64,000 nt of DNA from Celeribacter baekdonensis B30 (GCF_000299875.1 NZ_AMRK01000005.1:124001-188000), one strand, 5' to 3'; numbered from the stretch's first letter, positions 9,193 through 18,385 are shown. Program-made: numbers and translations. The notes: a model not told the origin generated them from the sequence alone.

Positions 9193-10368
9193 TTAGGCCA
9201 ATGTGACTGGCAGGTTCAGTGGGCCACGAAAGCCAAAGCCACTCCAAATCACCTCCTTCGGGTCGGTCAGGGCCATGTTGGGAAAGCGCTCGAACAAAAG
9301 CGGCAACATGATCTGCCCCAGCGTGCGGCGCGCGACCTGCGCCCCGGCGCAATGATGCGGGCCGCTGCCAAAGGCCTGATGCGGATGTTTGTCGCGAAAC
9401 ACGTTGAACGCCTCGCCATCGGCATAGATCGCCTCATCGCGATTGGCGGAGGCTTGGATGGTCATCACCGTCTCGTTTGGGCCGATCACATGATCGCCGA
9501 TCTGCACCTCTTGCGTGGTGCGCCGACCCGACACCTGAATGGGCGCGACCCAGCGCACACCCTCCTCGAAGGCGTCAAGCCATGCCTCTTGGCGTTTGAC
9601 CTCTTCGAGTTGCTCAGGGTTGGTCAACAGCCCGTAGAGAATGGTCGCCAAAGCATCGCGCGGTTCGTTGATGCCGCCGCCAATGGCGATTTTGATATTG
9701 GCGTACATCTGACTGACCGGGATCGGCATTTTCGCATTCAACATGACGGAAAAGGCCGAATTGTTTGGCGCGGCGATGTGACGGGGCATGACCTGTTCGA
9801 ACAGCGCGTTCATTTCGGCATTGGCCGCGTCGGAGAGGGCAAAAAGTTCAGGGTCATTGCCAAAATTGCCCGCCCCGTCGATCAGGCGCTGGGACCAGCG
9901 TTGCATCTGTTCGTCCGTGGCCTCTTCCAGCCCCAACATATGCGCCAGAATGCGCGCGGCGATCGGGCCGCAAAGGTCGGCAAACAGGTCCACCGTCTCA
10001 CCTTTGGGCAGGCGCGAGACATAGTCTTCTGCCAGTTTGGTATAAAGCTCGGCCCAGTCGGTGCGGATCACTTTCGGCGAAAAGGCGGGCTGCATCGCCA
10101 TGCGTTCGGCCCGGTGTTCGTCACCATCCTTGCGCATCAATGTATGGGCCTGAAACGCCGGTTTCATCGGAGTCATTGGATCATCCGAGCTGAAAATCTC
10201 CGGGTTTTCCTTGATCCATTTTGTGTGCTCAAACCGGGTGACGAAAATCCGATTGGTCTGCGCCACGCGCACCACAGGCGTCTCGGCCCGCATTTGGCGA
10301 TAGATCGGGTATGGGTCTCGGGTGAGATCGGCCAATGTGACCGCCTCATTCACGGGAATGTCCAACAT
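9193..10368 (-). CDS. Cytochrome P450
   Basis: Soluble bacterial class I P450 of 391 residues. The heme thiolate loop is AFGSGPHHCAGAQVARR (FxxGxxxCxG) and the K-helix ExxR is EGVR in EEGVRWVAP. The I-helix reads AIGGGINEPRD, so the usual acid-Thr pair is Glu-Pro here, which is uncommon. ATG 10368 is preceded by GGAGGAG; an upstream TTG (10386) lies inside the ribosome-binding site. The gene heads an operon with the ferredoxin and DctP and is divergent from a LysR gene. Substrate unknown; the operon suggests an imported organic acid. Confidence 0.92.
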   Translation of the reverse strand: MLDIPVNEAVTLADLTRDPYPIYRQMRAETPVVRVAQTNRIFVTRFEHTKWIKENPEIFSSDDPMTPMKPAFQAHTLMRKDGDEHRAERMAMQPAFSPKVIRTDWAELYTKLAEDYVSRLPKGETVDLFADLCGPIAARILAHMLGLEEATDEQMQRWSQRLIDGAGNFGNDPELFALSDAANAEMNALFEQVMPRHIAAPNNSAFSVMLNAKMPIPVSQMYANIKIAIGGGINEPRDALATILYGLLTNPEQLEEVKRQEAWLDAFEEGVRWVAPIQVSGRRTTQEVQIGDHVIGPNETVMTIQASANRDEAIYADGEAFNVFRDKHPHQAFGSGPHHCAGAQVARRTLGQIMLPLLFERFPNMALTDPKEVIWSGFGFRGPLNLPVTLA

Positions 10369-10505
10369 CAACAGATCTCCTCCCAAAGCTGTGATCCTGT
10401 CAGGAAAGCAGGGCAGAGTTCATCAATCAATGCGATCAATTTGATTTCACATATCTACCAAATAGATTTATAAAACCGCTCAACCATGGCCCAAAGGAGC
10501 GTGAC

Positions 10506-11408
10506 GTGAGCAAGCCCATCGACCTTCTCGCCACAGATTTTCGCGCCCTTGATGTGTTGGTCCGGGTTTACCGCTTTGGCTCATTCACGCGCGCCGCCGA
10601 AGATCTTGAGATGAATCAATCGGTTGTCAGCTACACCATCGATAAGCTCAGAGGCGTGTTCGACGATCCACTGTTTGTTCGCGAGGCGCGTCGGCTGATC
10701 GCGACGCAGCGCTGTGAAGAGGTGGTGGCGGAGGCGGGTCAGTTGTTGGAACGGTTTTCCCAACTGACGGCCAATCGCGATTTCGATCCGAAAGAAAGCA
10801 CTCAGACGGTGACCATCGCTTGCAACTACTATGAGCGCGAGTTGATCATTCCGCACCTGGCCCATTTGATCCGCGCCGAAGCGCCGAACCTCAAAATCGA
10901 GATTATCGATTCTTCCTATCTCGGCCATGATAAACTGTTGCGGATGGAGGCGGATTTGCTGATCGGTCCCTTCGTTCAACTGGGGGCCGCGTTTTATACG
11001 CGCACGCTCTATGAGGACCATTATGTTTGCATGATGGACCCGGCCCATCCAAAGGCCAAAACGGCGCTGACGATGGAGGATTACCTGACCCTCGATCACG
11101 TCTACATCACCTACGGCGGCAAATGGAAATCGGGCTATATGCAGACCTTGGAACAAGAGGGTCACGAGATTTCCATCGCGATGCGCACGCCCAGCCCGGC
11201 GGGCATTCAAAGTCTGATCAAAGGCACCGGACTTGTCGCGACGGTGCCCGAGCGCCTGTCGCGCAAACTTGGGACGGGGCTTTTCATTGCGCGTTGTCCG
11301 GTGCCAACACCGGTGCAAATTCAGATGGTGTGGACCGCGCGCACCCATGCCTCGCGGATGCACAAATGGCTGCGCGATCTGGTGGTGCAAAGCGCGCGCA
11401 GGATGTAG
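10506..11408 (+). CDS. LysR-family transcriptional regulator
   Basis: A 300-residue LysR regulator with an N-terminal winged HTH (FGSFTRAAEDLEMNQSVVSYTIDKLRGVFDDPLFVRE) and a C-terminal periplasmic-binding-like effector domain. The start is a GTG with AAAGGAGCG about 6 bases upstream. It is divergent from the P450 operon across 137 bp, the usual arrangement for a LysR that controls its neighbour. It converges with the XylR-like gene with an 11-base gap. Confidence 0.9.
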   Translation: MSKPIDLLATDFRALDVLVRVYRFGSFTRAAEDLEMNQSVVSYTIDKLRGVFDDPLFVREARRLIATQRCEEVVAEAGQLLERFSQLTANRDFDPKESTQTVTIACNYYERELIIPHLAHLIRAEAPNLKIEIIDSSYLGHDKLLRMEADLLIGPFVQLGAAFYTRTLYEDHYVCMMDPAHPKAKTALTMEDYLTLDHVYITYGGKWKSGYMQTLEQEGHEISIAMRTPSPAGIQSLIKGTGLVATVPERLSRKLGTGLFIARCPVPTPVQIQMVWTARTHASRMHKWLRDLVVQSARRM

Positions 11409-11419
11409 TCCGCGGACAG

Positions 11420-13027
11420 TTAGACCGGGTTTTTGAGCCGGTAATCCAATTTCGGACGGCTCAGGCCCAATAGGCGGGCGGCGGCGGAGACATTGCCATC
11501 GGCCTCTGCCACCGCCCGCTGTTCGATCCGCGACACCAATGCATCCACACCGATCCCCGCCTCAAAGAGTGGCACAAGCTGATCCCAAAGCTCGACAAAA
11601 TCATCCTCGCCCTGCGACAGTGAGGGGGCCGAAGGCCGTGGATCAAGTCGCGCGGAGTCGAGATCATTGCGGTCAATCACCGGCGGCGCGGCGGCACAGA
11701 GCGCGGCGCGCATCAGGGTCGCACGCAATTCGGGCAGGTTTCCGGGCCAAGCGGCGGTGCGGATGAAAGCCTTCGCCTCTTCTGTGAGCGAGGGTGCCTC
11801 AAGCCCCGGTTTTGGCCGCATCTGGGCCAGATAACACTCTGCCAGATCGGCAAGGTCATCCGGGCGCGCGGACAGCGGCGGCATTGCGGCAGGCAGGACA
11901 GAGAGCGCGTACATCAACTCGGACCGCAGCGCCGTGTCGCGCCTTAACAGTTGCAGCGGCAGATGCGATAACCCGATGACAAGAAGGTTTTCAGGGGGGA
12001 TGCCATCGGTTTTGATCATGTCGATCAACGCCACCTGAAGATCATCCGCCAACGCGTCGATCCCCTCGATGATCAACGTCTGCCCGCGCACGCCGGGGGC
12101 GGAGATGGTTTGGCGCAGGCTGTCCAAAAGCGCGGGCAGCTGTGGCGATGTGGCGTGACAGCGGTGGGTCTTGCCGTGACCAAACCGCGCGACATGGAGC
12201 CAATCGGCGGCGATGCGACAGCCCGCCCCCTCTGGTCCGGTGATCAACGCGTTCAGCCCAGCGTGAGCGATTTTTTCCAATGTGTGACGAACGGGAGCGA
12301 CAACCCGGTCTTCCAATCCCGCGCCCTCCATCGGCGCGGACTTGCCCGCAGCCTTTCGGAGGCGCGAGGGCATTTCGGCCCGGTTGACCAAGACCTCATC
12401 CAGGAACATCCGAACAAAGGGATCATCCTTGCCCCAACCGTCCACGGTCTTGCCCACCACGCGGCAGGATTTGTCACCCATCGCCGCACAGCTCACCTCT
12501 TTGTAGAGCACGAGTTTGCGAAAAAAGACGCTGGCGTAACCTGCCGCATAGCCGGTTTGGGCCCAGCAGACCGGGGCAAGCGCGCGCCCGTGGCGGCGTT
12601 GATATTCGACGGCTTCGACGGATTGATGCCATAGGAAGTCACCGGAAAACCGATCTGTTTTGAAATCAAAGTCGTTGTGCAGGGTCTCCACCCGCACGGT
12701 GCCCGTCACCATATGTAGTCGAGTTCCGGCGGTGAATGCGTCGCCAATGTCCAGATTCGGCCAGCCTTGGCGAATGAATTCCGCATCCTCGCGCCCGTTG
12801 CGATAGCCCAAGCGCATCATGAGCACCTTGGCCTCGTGTTCGCCAAACCGGCGGACCAATTCGTCCTGAAGATCGGCGCCAAAGGTCGCGCGAGACAGCA
12901 CCATCCGTGCGCCATGTAGCTCAATCGCTCCTTTCGAGGGGCTGAACTCAAGCGTGTCGATCAGGTCCGCCAAGGTCGGACGGCCCCCGCGGTGGAGGAG
13001 TTGTTCTTCGTCATCTGATGTTTTCAT
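11420..13027 (-). CDS. XylR/DmpR-like regulator with degenerate AAA+ domain
   Basis: A 535-residue protein with an N-terminal XylR_N/V4R sensor, a central AAA+-like domain and a C-terminal Fis HTH (NVSAAARLLGLSRPKLDYRL). Sensor residues H105, W133, C154, E177, C180 and C188 fall one position before the phenol (H106, W134) and zinc (C155, E178, C181, C189) ligands known in MopR. The motor is broken: Walker A is GPEGAGCR with Cys where the Lys should be, no GAFTGA sigma-54 contact loop is present, and Walker B is LIIEGID. It may therefore bind aromatics and DNA without activating sigma-54. It is divergent from the cupin dioxygenase gene. Confidence 0.82.
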   Translation of the reverse strand: MKTSDDEEQLLHRGGRPTLADLIDTLEFSPSKGAIELHGARMVLSRATFGADLQDELVRRFGEHEAKVLMMRLGYRNGREDAEFIRQGWPNLDIGDAFTAGTRLHMVTGTVRVETLHNDFDFKTDRFSGDFLWHQSVEAVEYQRRHGRALAPVCWAQTGYAAGYASVFFRKLVLYKEVSCAAMGDKSCRVVGKTVDGWGKDDPFVRMFLDEVLVNRAEMPSRLRKAAGKSAPMEGAGLEDRVVAPVRHTLEKIAHAGLNALITGPEGAGCRIAADWLHVARFGHGKTHRCHATSPQLPALLDSLRQTISAPGVRGQTLIIEGIDALADDLQVALIDMIKTDGIPPENLLVIGLSHLPLQLLRRDTALRSELMYALSVLPAAMPPLSARPDDLADLAECYLAQMRPKPGLEAPSLTEEAKAFIRTAAWPGNLPELRATLMRAALCAAAPPVIDRNDLDSARLDPRPSAPSLSQGEDDFVELWDQLVPLFEAGIGVDALVSRIEQRAVAEADGNVSAAARLLGLSRPKLDYRLKNPV

Positions 13028-13042
13028 GACGGGATATTACGC

Positions 13043-13059
13043 AAATGATAAAGTCATTT
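13043..13059. promoter_or_regulatory. Hyphenated inverted repeat upstream of XylR-like gene
   Basis: AAATGA (13043-13048) and TCATTT (13054-13059) flank five bases, 16 bp before the regulator's start codon. It may be an autoregulatory operator. It is short, so chance is possible. Confidence 0.3.
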
Positions 13060-13192
13060 CACCATATAATTAATCTGCACCGCAGAAAGACTGCGACATT
13101 CTGGCACAATGCGAAGTTTTTATCGCAGGTAACCCCATGACATAAATCGCAATTCCTGGGCATTTTGCCCGTGCTGCAAAGCGGCGTAAATT

Positions 13193-13210
13193 ATTTGCTT
13201 TGACGCAAAT
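13193..13210 (+). promoter_or_regulatory. Inverted repeat overlapping a possible -35 element
   Basis: ATTTGC and GCAAAT form a perfect 6-bp inverted repeat around TTTGAC, which contains a TTGAC -35-like core. No good -10 follows at the right distance. It is 56 bp upstream of the cupin gene and is a candidate operator for the divergent XylR-like regulator. Confidence 0.3.
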
Positions 13211-13265
13211 CCTCCCGACCGATCTGTTGAGTGCTGCCCTTGAAAACGGGCGAAAGGGAGGACTT

Positions 13266-13781
13266 ATGACACAGCAAAACCTTATCACGAAACTGCCGCC
13301 GGAGCCGCATGAGGCGATGATCAATCGCTTTGGCAAAGAAGGGGCGTTCATCCCCGGAGATGACAAAAATAACCCTTGGGTGCCGTTTGGCGACAGTGCC
13401 GCGATCAAACATCTGGCCTTTGATGTGCGCAGCAATTCGGTGGCCAATATTCTCTGGGTCAAAGGCGGTGGACGGATCGGCACGCACAAACATCGCGGTG
13501 TCGTTTCGGCGGTCACATTGGAGGGATCTTGGGGCTATTACGAATACGACTGGATTTCTCGTCCGGGCGATTTTGTTTATGAATTGCCGGGCACGGCGCA
13601 CACGCTCTATTCCGACGATCCCAATGGCATGAAGGCGCTGTTCTGGATCAACGGGGCGATCGAATTTTTTGACGATGAAGCCAAGTATGATTTCACGGCG
13701 GATGTGTTTTGGTTCATCGACCATTACGTCAAGCATTGTGAGGCCAATGGCCTAGAGATCAACAAAGATATGTTCATCTGA
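13266..13781 (+). CDS. 2,4'-dihydroxyacetophenone dioxygenase-like cupin
   Basis: A 171-residue single-domain cupin of the ChrR/2,4'-dihydroxyacetophenone dioxygenase type. The known family member is an Fe(II) enzyme cleaving the C-C bond of 2,4'-dihydroxyacetophenone to 4-hydroxybenzoate and formate. Candidate metal ligands are the His pair in GTHKHRG, with a third in LPGTAHTLY. ATG 13266 follows a good GGGAGGA. It opens a plus-strand run cupin-SDR-ABC importer-ADH and is divergent from the aromatic-sensor regulator, which fits aromatic side-chain catabolism. The actual substrate is not determined by the sequence. Confidence 0.75.
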   Translation: MTQQNLITKLPPEPHEAMINRFGKEGAFIPGDDKNNPWVPFGDSAAIKHLAFDVRSNSVANILWVKGGGRIGTHKHRGVVSAVTLEGSWGYYEYDWISRPGDFVYELPGTAHTLYSDDPNGMKALFWINGAIEFFDDEAKYDFTADVFWFIDHYVKHCEANGLEINKDMFI

Positions 13782-13809
13782 TCCTGCGGGACCGAAGGGA
13801 GGAGACCGC

Positions 13810-14646
13810 ATGTCTTTGGAGAGCATGTTCGATGTGGCAGGCAAATCTGTCCTTGTGACGGGGGCCGCTTATGGCTTGGGTCGAGCCTATGCCGAGATCA
13901 TGGCCGCGCAGGGCGCGCATGTGAGTGTGCTTGATCTGAACGCGGATCAGCTTGCGCGCACCGTGGCGGAGATCGCCGCCACAGACCCGCGCGGCACGAT
14001 CCACGCAGAGGTGGTTGACGTGACCGACCGCGCGGCAATGGATGCGGTGTTTGACACCGTCTCAGTGCGTCAGGGCGGCATCGACGTGGTCTTTGCCAAT
14101 GCGGGTGTGGATGCCGGGCCGGGGTTCTTGACCCCCGAAGGCCACCGCAACCCGGACGGCGAGATCGACAATCTCGATGACGCCCATTGGGATAAGGTGA
14201 TCGGGATCAATCTGACCTCGATCTACTACACGATGAAACTTGCCGCCCGGCATATGAAACGGCAAGGACGCGGCGGTTCGATCATCGCCACCTCGTCAAT
14301 TGCGGCCTTTTATGTCGATGGCATCGTCGGCACGCCCTACATGCCCGCAAAGGCCGGGGTCAGCCATCTGGTCAAACAGGTGGCGATGGAGCTTGGCCGC
14401 TACGGCATCCGCGTCAATGCGATCTGTCCGGGGCCGTTCATCACCAATATTGCCGGGGGGCGGATGGCGAATGTGGAGGATCGTCAGGCTTTCGTTCGCT
14501 GGTCCTGTCTGGGCCGTGTGGCCGAGACCGAGGAGATCAAGCCGCTGGCGCTTTATCTGGCCTCGAACGCCTCCGGCTATGTCACCGGATCGCAAATGGT
14601 GATCGACGGCGGGCTGATCCTACGCCCCGCGCCGGAACTCGACTGA
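13810..14646 (+). CDS. SDR-family oxidoreductase
   Basis: Classical short-chain dehydrogenase of 278 residues using NAD(P)(H). It carries TGAAYGLGRAY for cofactor binding, the NAG motif (FANAGV), the catalytic Ser in ATSSIAAF and Tyr-x3-Lys in PYMPAKAGV, then the RVNAICPGPF segment. A GGGAGGAG ribosome-binding site precedes the ATG. It lies 28 bases after the cupin gene in the same transcript and probably oxidises or reduces an alcohol/ketone intermediate of that pathway. Confidence 0.9.
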   Translation: MSLESMFDVAGKSVLVTGAAYGLGRAYAEIMAAQGAHVSVLDLNADQLARTVAEIAATDPRGTIHAEVVDVTDRAAMDAVFDTVSVRQGGIDVVFANAGVDAGPGFLTPEGHRNPDGEIDNLDDAHWDKVIGINLTSIYYTMKLAARHMKRQGRGGSIIATSSIAAFYVDGIVGTPYMPAKAGVSHLVKQVAMELGRYGIRVNAICPGPFITNIAGGRMANVEDRQAFVRWSCLGRVAETEEIKPLALYLASNASGYVTGSQMVIDGGLILRPAPELD

Positions 14647-14759
14647 CCACGGCGTGCGGCCCGCGAAGGCCGCCCGCCATACAGCACGACATAGCACAGG
14701 CGTCACGACCAAGGGCTTGGAGGAGCTCCGTGACGCATAAAATTAAGGGAGGACCTAAC

Positions 14760-16058
14760 ATGACACTGAACATCCATCCGCACAGCCATCTTGACCGGCG
14801 CAGCCTGCTTAAGGGGTTGGGGGCGGTCACCGCCGCCACCATCGCACTGCCCCATGCGGCACGGGCCAAGGGGGCAAAGACCATCAAGATCGGGGTGATC
14901 AGCCCGATGACCGGACCGCTGTCGCTGTTTGGCGACACCGATGATTATACCGTCACCAAGATCATGGATTTGGTCAAAGACGGGATCGAGATCGGCGGGG
15001 AGACCTATAATGTCGAAATCCTGTTGAGGGACGCGCAATCAAACCCCAACAAAGCCGCCGAACTTGCCGGAGATTTGATCCTCAACGACGAGGTGCATTT
15101 TATGTTGCCCGCCTCGGCCACGGACATCAACAACCCGACCGCAGATCAGTGCGAACTCTACGGCGTGCCCTGTATCTCGTCAAACTCGCCCTGGCAGGCC
15201 TTTGTCATGCCGCGTGGCGGGGCCGAACAGCCGTTCGATTGGACCTATCACTTCTTTTGGGGTCTTGAGGACGTGTTGGGCACGTTCACCGGCATGTGGA
15301 AATCCATCGACACCAACGGCAAGGTCGGGATGCTGTTCCCACGCAACGCCGACGGTGAAACCTGGGGCAGCGACGAATACGGTCTGCCGCCTGCCGTGCG
15401 GGCCGCGGGCTTTGAGGCCTTCGCGCCGTCGATGTTTGAGCCGCGCACCAATGATTTCTCCGCCCAGATCGCAGAGTTCAAAAACAACAATTGTGAGATC
15501 GTCGGTGGCATCACCTATGTCGCTGATCTCAAAACCTTTATCACCCAGTGCAACCAACAAAACTATCACCCCAAAGTGGTGACTGTGGCGGCGGCACTTT
15601 TGTTCCCGTCCGGGATCGAGGCGATGGGCGATTTGGGCGTGGGGATGTCCTCTGAAGTCTGGTGGACGCCTGCCTTCCCTTACACCTCTTCGCTCACCGG
15701 CCAAACCAGCCGCGACATTGCAGATGCTTGGGAGGCGGAAACCGGCAATCAATGGACCCAACCTCTGGGCTATGCGCATGCGCTCTGGGAGGTCGTGCTC
15801 GACACCCTCAAGCGCTCCGTGGACCCTCTGGACCGCGCGGCCAACCGCGATGCGCTCAAAGCGACTGATCTGGCGACGCTCGTGGGTCCCATCCGCTTTG
15901 GCGACGGTCCGCATCCGAACATCTGCAAAACGCCAATCTTTGGCGGCCAATGGGTCAAAGGTGAAACATGGCCGTTCGATCTCAAGATTGTGGACACGTC
16001 GCTTCACCCCGACGTGCTTCAACCCGAAGCGGAAATGCTCCCGCTGGACTGGTCATAA
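14760..16058 (+). CDS. ABC transporter substrate-binding protein (branched-chain/urea type)
   Basis: Type I periplasmic binding protein of 432 residues serving the LivGFHM-like importer encoded directly after it. The N-terminus has a Tat-type signal DRRSLLKGLGAVTAATIAL with cleavage after ARA. The mature part starts with KTIKIGVISPMTGPLSLFGD, the family's first beta strand and ligand loop. ATG 14760 has AAGGGAGGA upstream; the upstream GTG at 14730 is unlikely. These importers carry amino acids, amides or aromatic acids; an aromatic ligand is suggested only by context. Confidence 0.88.
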   Translation: MTLNIHPHSHLDRRSLLKGLGAVTAATIALPHAARAKGAKTIKIGVISPMTGPLSLFGDTDDYTVTKIMDLVKDGIEIGGETYNVEILLRDAQSNPNKAAELAGDLILNDEVHFMLPASATDINNPTADQCELYGVPCISSNSPWQAFVMPRGGAEQPFDWTYHFFWGLEDVLGTFTGMWKSIDTNGKVGMLFPRNADGETWGSDEYGLPPAVRAAGFEAFAPSMFEPRTNDFSAQIAEFKNNNCEIVGGITYVADLKTFITQCNQQNYHPKVVTVAAALLFPSGIEAMGDLGVGMSSEVWWTPAFPYTSSLTGQTSRDIADAWEAETGNQWTQPLGYAHALWEVVLDTLKRSVDPLDRAANRDALKATDLATLVGPIRFGDGPHPNICKTPIFGGQWVKGETWPFDLKIVDTSLHPDVLQPEAEMLPLDWS

Positions 16059-16067
16059 GGCGCAGCC

Positions 16068-16796
16068 ATGACAGATCAGGCGATTTTGTCAGCGAAAGGG
16101 CTGACCAAGCGCTTCGGCGCACTCACCGTGGTGGAAGACGTCAGTTTTGACGTTGGCCGCGGTGAGGTGCTGGGCATTCTCGGGCCGAATGGCGCGGGAA
16201 AAACCACGTTGTTCAACCTGATCAGTGGCGATTTGGCCGCGAATAGCGGGGAGCTGTCTTTGGACGGCTCTCCACTGCGGGCCGAGCCACCGTTCAAACG
16301 CTGTAAACGCGGGATCGGGCGCACCTATCAGGTGCCCCAACCCTTTGGTGCGATGACAGCCTTTGAAAACCTGTTGGTCCCGGCGATGATGAGTGCGCGG
16401 ATGAGCGAAGCGGAGGCCAATGACCATTGTGCCGAGGTGCTGCGTGACTGTGGGCTGTTGCCCTATGCCAACACGGCGGCGGGCAGTCTGACGCTGTTGA
16501 ACCGCAAACGGCTTGAACTGGCGCGTGCACTTGCGGGGCGGCCCAAACTTTTGCTGCTCGACGAGATCGCGGGCGGTTTGACCGAAGCGGAAGGCGCCGA
16601 ACTGGTCGGCTTGGTGCGCCGGGTGCGCGACCAAGGCGTGACCATCATTTGGATTGAACATGTGCTGCACGCACTCATGGCGGTGGCGAACCGGGTCATG
16701 GTGCTCAATTTTGGCGTCAAGATCGCCGAAGGCACCCCCGACGCCGTCATGCAAGACGCCGAGGTGCAGCGCGTTTACATGGGGATCGAAGCATGA
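16068..16796 (+). CDS. ABC importer ATPase, LivG-like
   Basis: A 242-residue ATP-binding subunit. Walker A is GPNGAGKTTLFN and Walker B is LLLLDEIAGGL. The signature motif is altered to LTLLNRKRLELARAL rather than LSGGQ, as in several LivG proteins, and the H-switch is in WIEHVLHAL. It starts 9 bases after the binding-protein gene and overlaps the next gene by ATGA, so the importer is translationally coupled. Confidence 0.9.
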   Translation: MTDQAILSAKGLTKRFGALTVVEDVSFDVGRGEVLGILGPNGAGKTTLFNLISGDLAANSGELSLDGSPLRAEPPFKRCKRGIGRTYQVPQPFGAMTAFENLLVPAMMSARMSEAEANDHCAEVLRDCGLLPYANTAAGSLTLLNRKRLELARALAGRPKLLLLDEIAGGLTEAEGAELVGLVRRVRDQGVTIIWIEHVLHALMAVANRVMVLNFGVKIAEGTPDAVMQDAEVQRVYMGIEA

Positions 16797-17527
16797 GTGA
16801 CACACCCATTTTATCGACGCATGGCCTCACAGGAGGCTATGGCGATTTTCAGGCGCTGTTTGGCATCGACATGCACATTGATGCGGGCGAGGTCGTTGCC
16901 CTGATCGGTGCGAACGGAGCCGGGAAATCGACGTTTCTGAAATCCATTTTCGGGCTTTTGCCGGTGGATCGGGATATGGTGAAATTCGAAGGCAACCCTG
17001 TTGGTGGGACGCCCGCCCATATGATGGTTCGGCGCGGCATCGCCATGGTGCCCGAAGGACGCAGGCTTTTTGTCGGCATGACGGTCGAGGAAAACCTGCG
17101 CATCGCGATTGACAATGCGCGTCTGCCGGAAGGCGAGGGGCCATGGACCCGCGAGCACCTGTTCGATCTGTTTCCGATCCTGCGTGAAAAACGGCGGCAA
17201 CCGATTGAAGATCTGTCCGGCGGACAACAGCAAATGGTTGCGATTTCGCGCGCGCTTTTGTGCCAGCCCAAGGTGCTGTTGTGCGATGAGATCAGTCTGG
17301 GTCTTGCGCCCAAAGTGATCCGTGAGATTTACGAAATCCTCCCGGAAATCAGCGCCTTTGGCACCGCTATTGTGTTGGTCGAACAAGACGTTGGCCTCGC
17401 GCGGGAGGCCTCAAATCGGCTGTATTGTATGCTCGAAGGACGCATCACATTGACCGGCGTCTCACAGGACATCTCCCGCGATGCCATCGCGGCGGCTTAT
17501 TTTGGAGCGTCTCATGCAGTGGCTTGA
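16793..17527 (+). CDS. ABC importer ATPase, LivF-like
   Basis: Second ATP-binding subunit, 244 residues, with Walker A GANGAGKSTFLKS, signature LSGGQQQMVAISRAL and Walker B VLLCDEISLGL. It overlaps LivG by 4 bases at its start and the LivH-like gene by 14 bases at its end. Together with LivG it would drive transport through the two permeases that follow. Confidence 0.91.
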   Translation: MSDTPILSTHGLTGGYGDFQALFGIDMHIDAGEVVALIGANGAGKSTFLKSIFGLLPVDRDMVKFEGNPVGGTPAHMMVRRGIAMVPEGRRLFVGMTVEENLRIAIDNARLPEGEGPWTREHLFDLFPILREKRRQPIEDLSGGQQQMVAISRALLCQPKVLLCDEISLGLAPKVIREIYEILPEISAFGTAIVLVEQDVGLAREASNRLYCMLEGRITLTGVSQDISRDAIAAAYFGASHAVA

Positions 17528-18374
17528 TGCAGTGATCCAGGGCGTCCTTTTGGGCGGAATGTATGCGCAATATGCGCTGGGCATGGCGTTGATGTTCGGT
17601 GTGATGCGGATCGTCAATATCGCCCATGGCGATGTGATGATCCTCTTGTCTCTCATCGCCGTCTCATTGGCTGGAGTGCTGCCCTTTGGCAATCTCGGGC
17701 TCATCGTTGTGATCGTGCCGATCGCGGTGGTGATTGGGTGGATTTTACAAAAGTTCATCCTGAACAAAGTGGTCGGCGCCGATCCTTTGCCCTCGCTCAT
17801 AGCCACCTTCGGCCTGTCCATCGCCTTACAGAATTTCATGTTGGAACTCTGGTCGGCGGACACGCGCAGCCTGCCCAATTCCGACATCGCCAGCGCGAGT
17901 TTTCAGATCGGTTCGATCTATGTCGGGCTCTTGCCGGTGATCGTTTTGATCACGGCTCTGGTGCTGACCGGCGGGTTGGATGCGGTGCTGCGGTTTTCCC
18001 GCTTTGGCCGGGGCTTGCGCGCCGCCGCCGCCGACACGGAAGCCGCCGCGATGACCGGGGTCGACCCCAAACGCATTTATGCGATCGCCACAGCCATTGC
18101 CGTTGGCATTCTGGGGCTGGCCGCCGTGTTTGCCGCATTGCGGGCCACGGTGTCGCCCTCTGATGGTTCGGCCCAGTTGATCTACGCGTTTGAAGCGGTG
18201 ATCATCGGTGGCATGGGCTCGGTCTGGGGGGCGTTTCTGGGCGCGATGGTGCTTGGCGTGGCACAGGCCATCGGTCTTCGGATTGATCCGGGTCTGGGTA
18301 TTCTTTTCGGACATCTCGTCTTTCTCGCGGTGCTGGCCACACGGCCCGAAGGCATCATGGCGCGCAAAAAATGA
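17514..18374 (+). CDS. ABC importer permease, LivH-like
   Basis: Integral inner-membrane permease of 286 residues with about eight hydrophobic segments. The start ATG 17514 (MQWLDAVIQGVLLGGMYAQY) is chosen because it matches the family N-terminus and has GGAGCG upstream; it lies inside the end of LivF. The family LSG-type N-terminal pore helix and EAVIIGGMGSVWGAFLGA near the C-terminus are visible. Confidence 0.9.
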   Translation: MQWLDAVIQGVLLGGMYAQYALGMALMFGVMRIVNIAHGDVMILLSLIAVSLAGVLPFGNLGLIVVIVPIAVVIGWILQKFILNKVVGADPLPSLIATFGLSIALQNFMLELWSADTRSLPNSDIASASFQIGSIYVGLLPVIVLITALVLTGGLDAVLRFSRFGRGLRAAAADTEAAAMTGVDPKRIYAIATAIAVGILGLAAVFAALRATVSPSDGSAQLIYAFEAVIIGGMGSVWGAFLGAMVLGVAQAIGLRIDPGLGILFGHLVFLAVLATRPEGIMARKK

Positions 18375-18385
18375 GGCAGGGACAC

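Noticed and set aside
13098-13122. TGGCAC resembling a sigma-54 -24 element upstream of the cupin gene
   Set aside because: No TTGC -12 element follows at the required spacing, and the adjacent XylR-like regulator lacks the sigma-54 contact loop.
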